DNA of 64,000 nt from Axinella damicornis (taxonomy: Eukaryota > Porifera > Demospongiae > Axinellida > Axinellidae), in assembly GCA_963931865.1 (NCBI GenBank), contig OZ007505.1, positions 17,943,457 to 18,007,456 on the forward strand, in the 5' to 3' direction. Of this stretch, positions 63,622 through 64,000 are shown piece by piece; the stretch's first letter is position 1, and every line of letters starts with the position of its first letter. The translations under genes and the position numbers were made by a program. The notes under the pieces were generated by a model that had not been told where the DNA came from, made no database searches, and saw nothing but the letters and a program-made list of their open reading frames with translations.

Positions 63622-64000
63622 CCTTCAGAGTGTTAGACCCCTGTAGTTAGAAAGACACCATTTTACATCACAGACAAAGACTGTATACAACCTACACACG
63701 TAGGATTGCAGAGCAAGGAGGGGATATAACATGGACGTACCTTCACGTGTAGTACTTGTGCGAGAGAGAAATTACGTCATTTAAGCTTCAAGTACGTACG
63801 TACGCGCCATGCGGTGGCTGCGCGGCGCCAGCCGGCCGATTGGCTAACCACAAACTGCATACCTCAATATGCATTACAAACCAGAAACCTACATAATGCT
63901 AATTAATCTAGCGCTGTGATTTGATTGGTCATCCAAAACTTTTGCGGTTTACTATAGTATTTTGGTGGGTTAATTACTTCCCACTGCTCTAAAGTAGCGA
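63622..64000. other. Upstream region of eL29
   Basis: Probable eL29 promoter and leader. On -, a pyrimidine-rich TTTCTAACTACAG precedes the ATG by about 22 bp and may be a leader splice acceptor. An inverted CCAAT (ATTGG) sits in GC-rich DNA near 63838-63842. No gene is recognised. Confidence 0.35.

Overview
The window is eukaryotic and metazoan. Genes are split by GT-AG introns, the tRNA genes lack an encoded CCA, and low-complexity DNA (CA repeats, poly-C/G runs, G-rich minisatellites) and short hairpin transposons are abundant. A tandem family of kinase/coiled-coil/kelch genes, intronless TRAF-like genes and a full-length CCDC162-like gene suggest an early-branching animal, most likely a sponge. 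That taxonomic call is inference, not something the sequence proves. A 200-base run of N marks a scaffold gap.

Left part (1-24.3 kb). The 3' part of a Rab GTPase gene of the Rab32/38/29 group lies on + (510-4226). Facing it on - are four loci of one family: an N-terminal protein kinase domain, a long Gln/Leu-rich coiled coil, and a C-terminal kelch propeller. Locus A (4958-8311) carries two in-frame stops. B (11666-14422) is intact at 918 aa. C (18694-21350) is broken at several places. D (21953-24259) is intact and more diverged at 768 aa. A unit of about 7 kb is repeated three times. Each junction joins a truncated D-type kelch fragment, through a poly-C/CA tract, to the last intron of the Rab gene, so each later unit also carries an orphan copy of the Rab terminal exon. 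Comparing units exposes several transposon insertions with clean target-site duplications.

Middle and right part (25.0-59.9 kb). One gene of about 35 kb and about 47 exons on - encodes a CCDC162-like protein of roughly 2,300 aa (DUF4549 at the N-terminus, coiled coil at the C-terminus). Splice phases agree at nearly every junction I traced. Its introns hold other genes: an inverted pair of tRNA-Leu(AAG) genes, two intronless RING/TRAF genes on + (the second has lost its ATG), and a short chain of unidentified + strand exons. Seven exons occur twice, on either side of the N gap; this is probably an allelic assembly duplication. Pyrimidine-rich minisatellites, CA repeats or C runs sit just upstream of many 3' splice sites.

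Right end (60.0-64.0 kb). A three-exon gene for ribosomal protein eL29 lies on - and ends only 128 bp before the CCDC162-like start codon. Its introns hold an inverted-repeat element, a hAT-type MITE with a visible empty-site paralogue, and a minisatellite.
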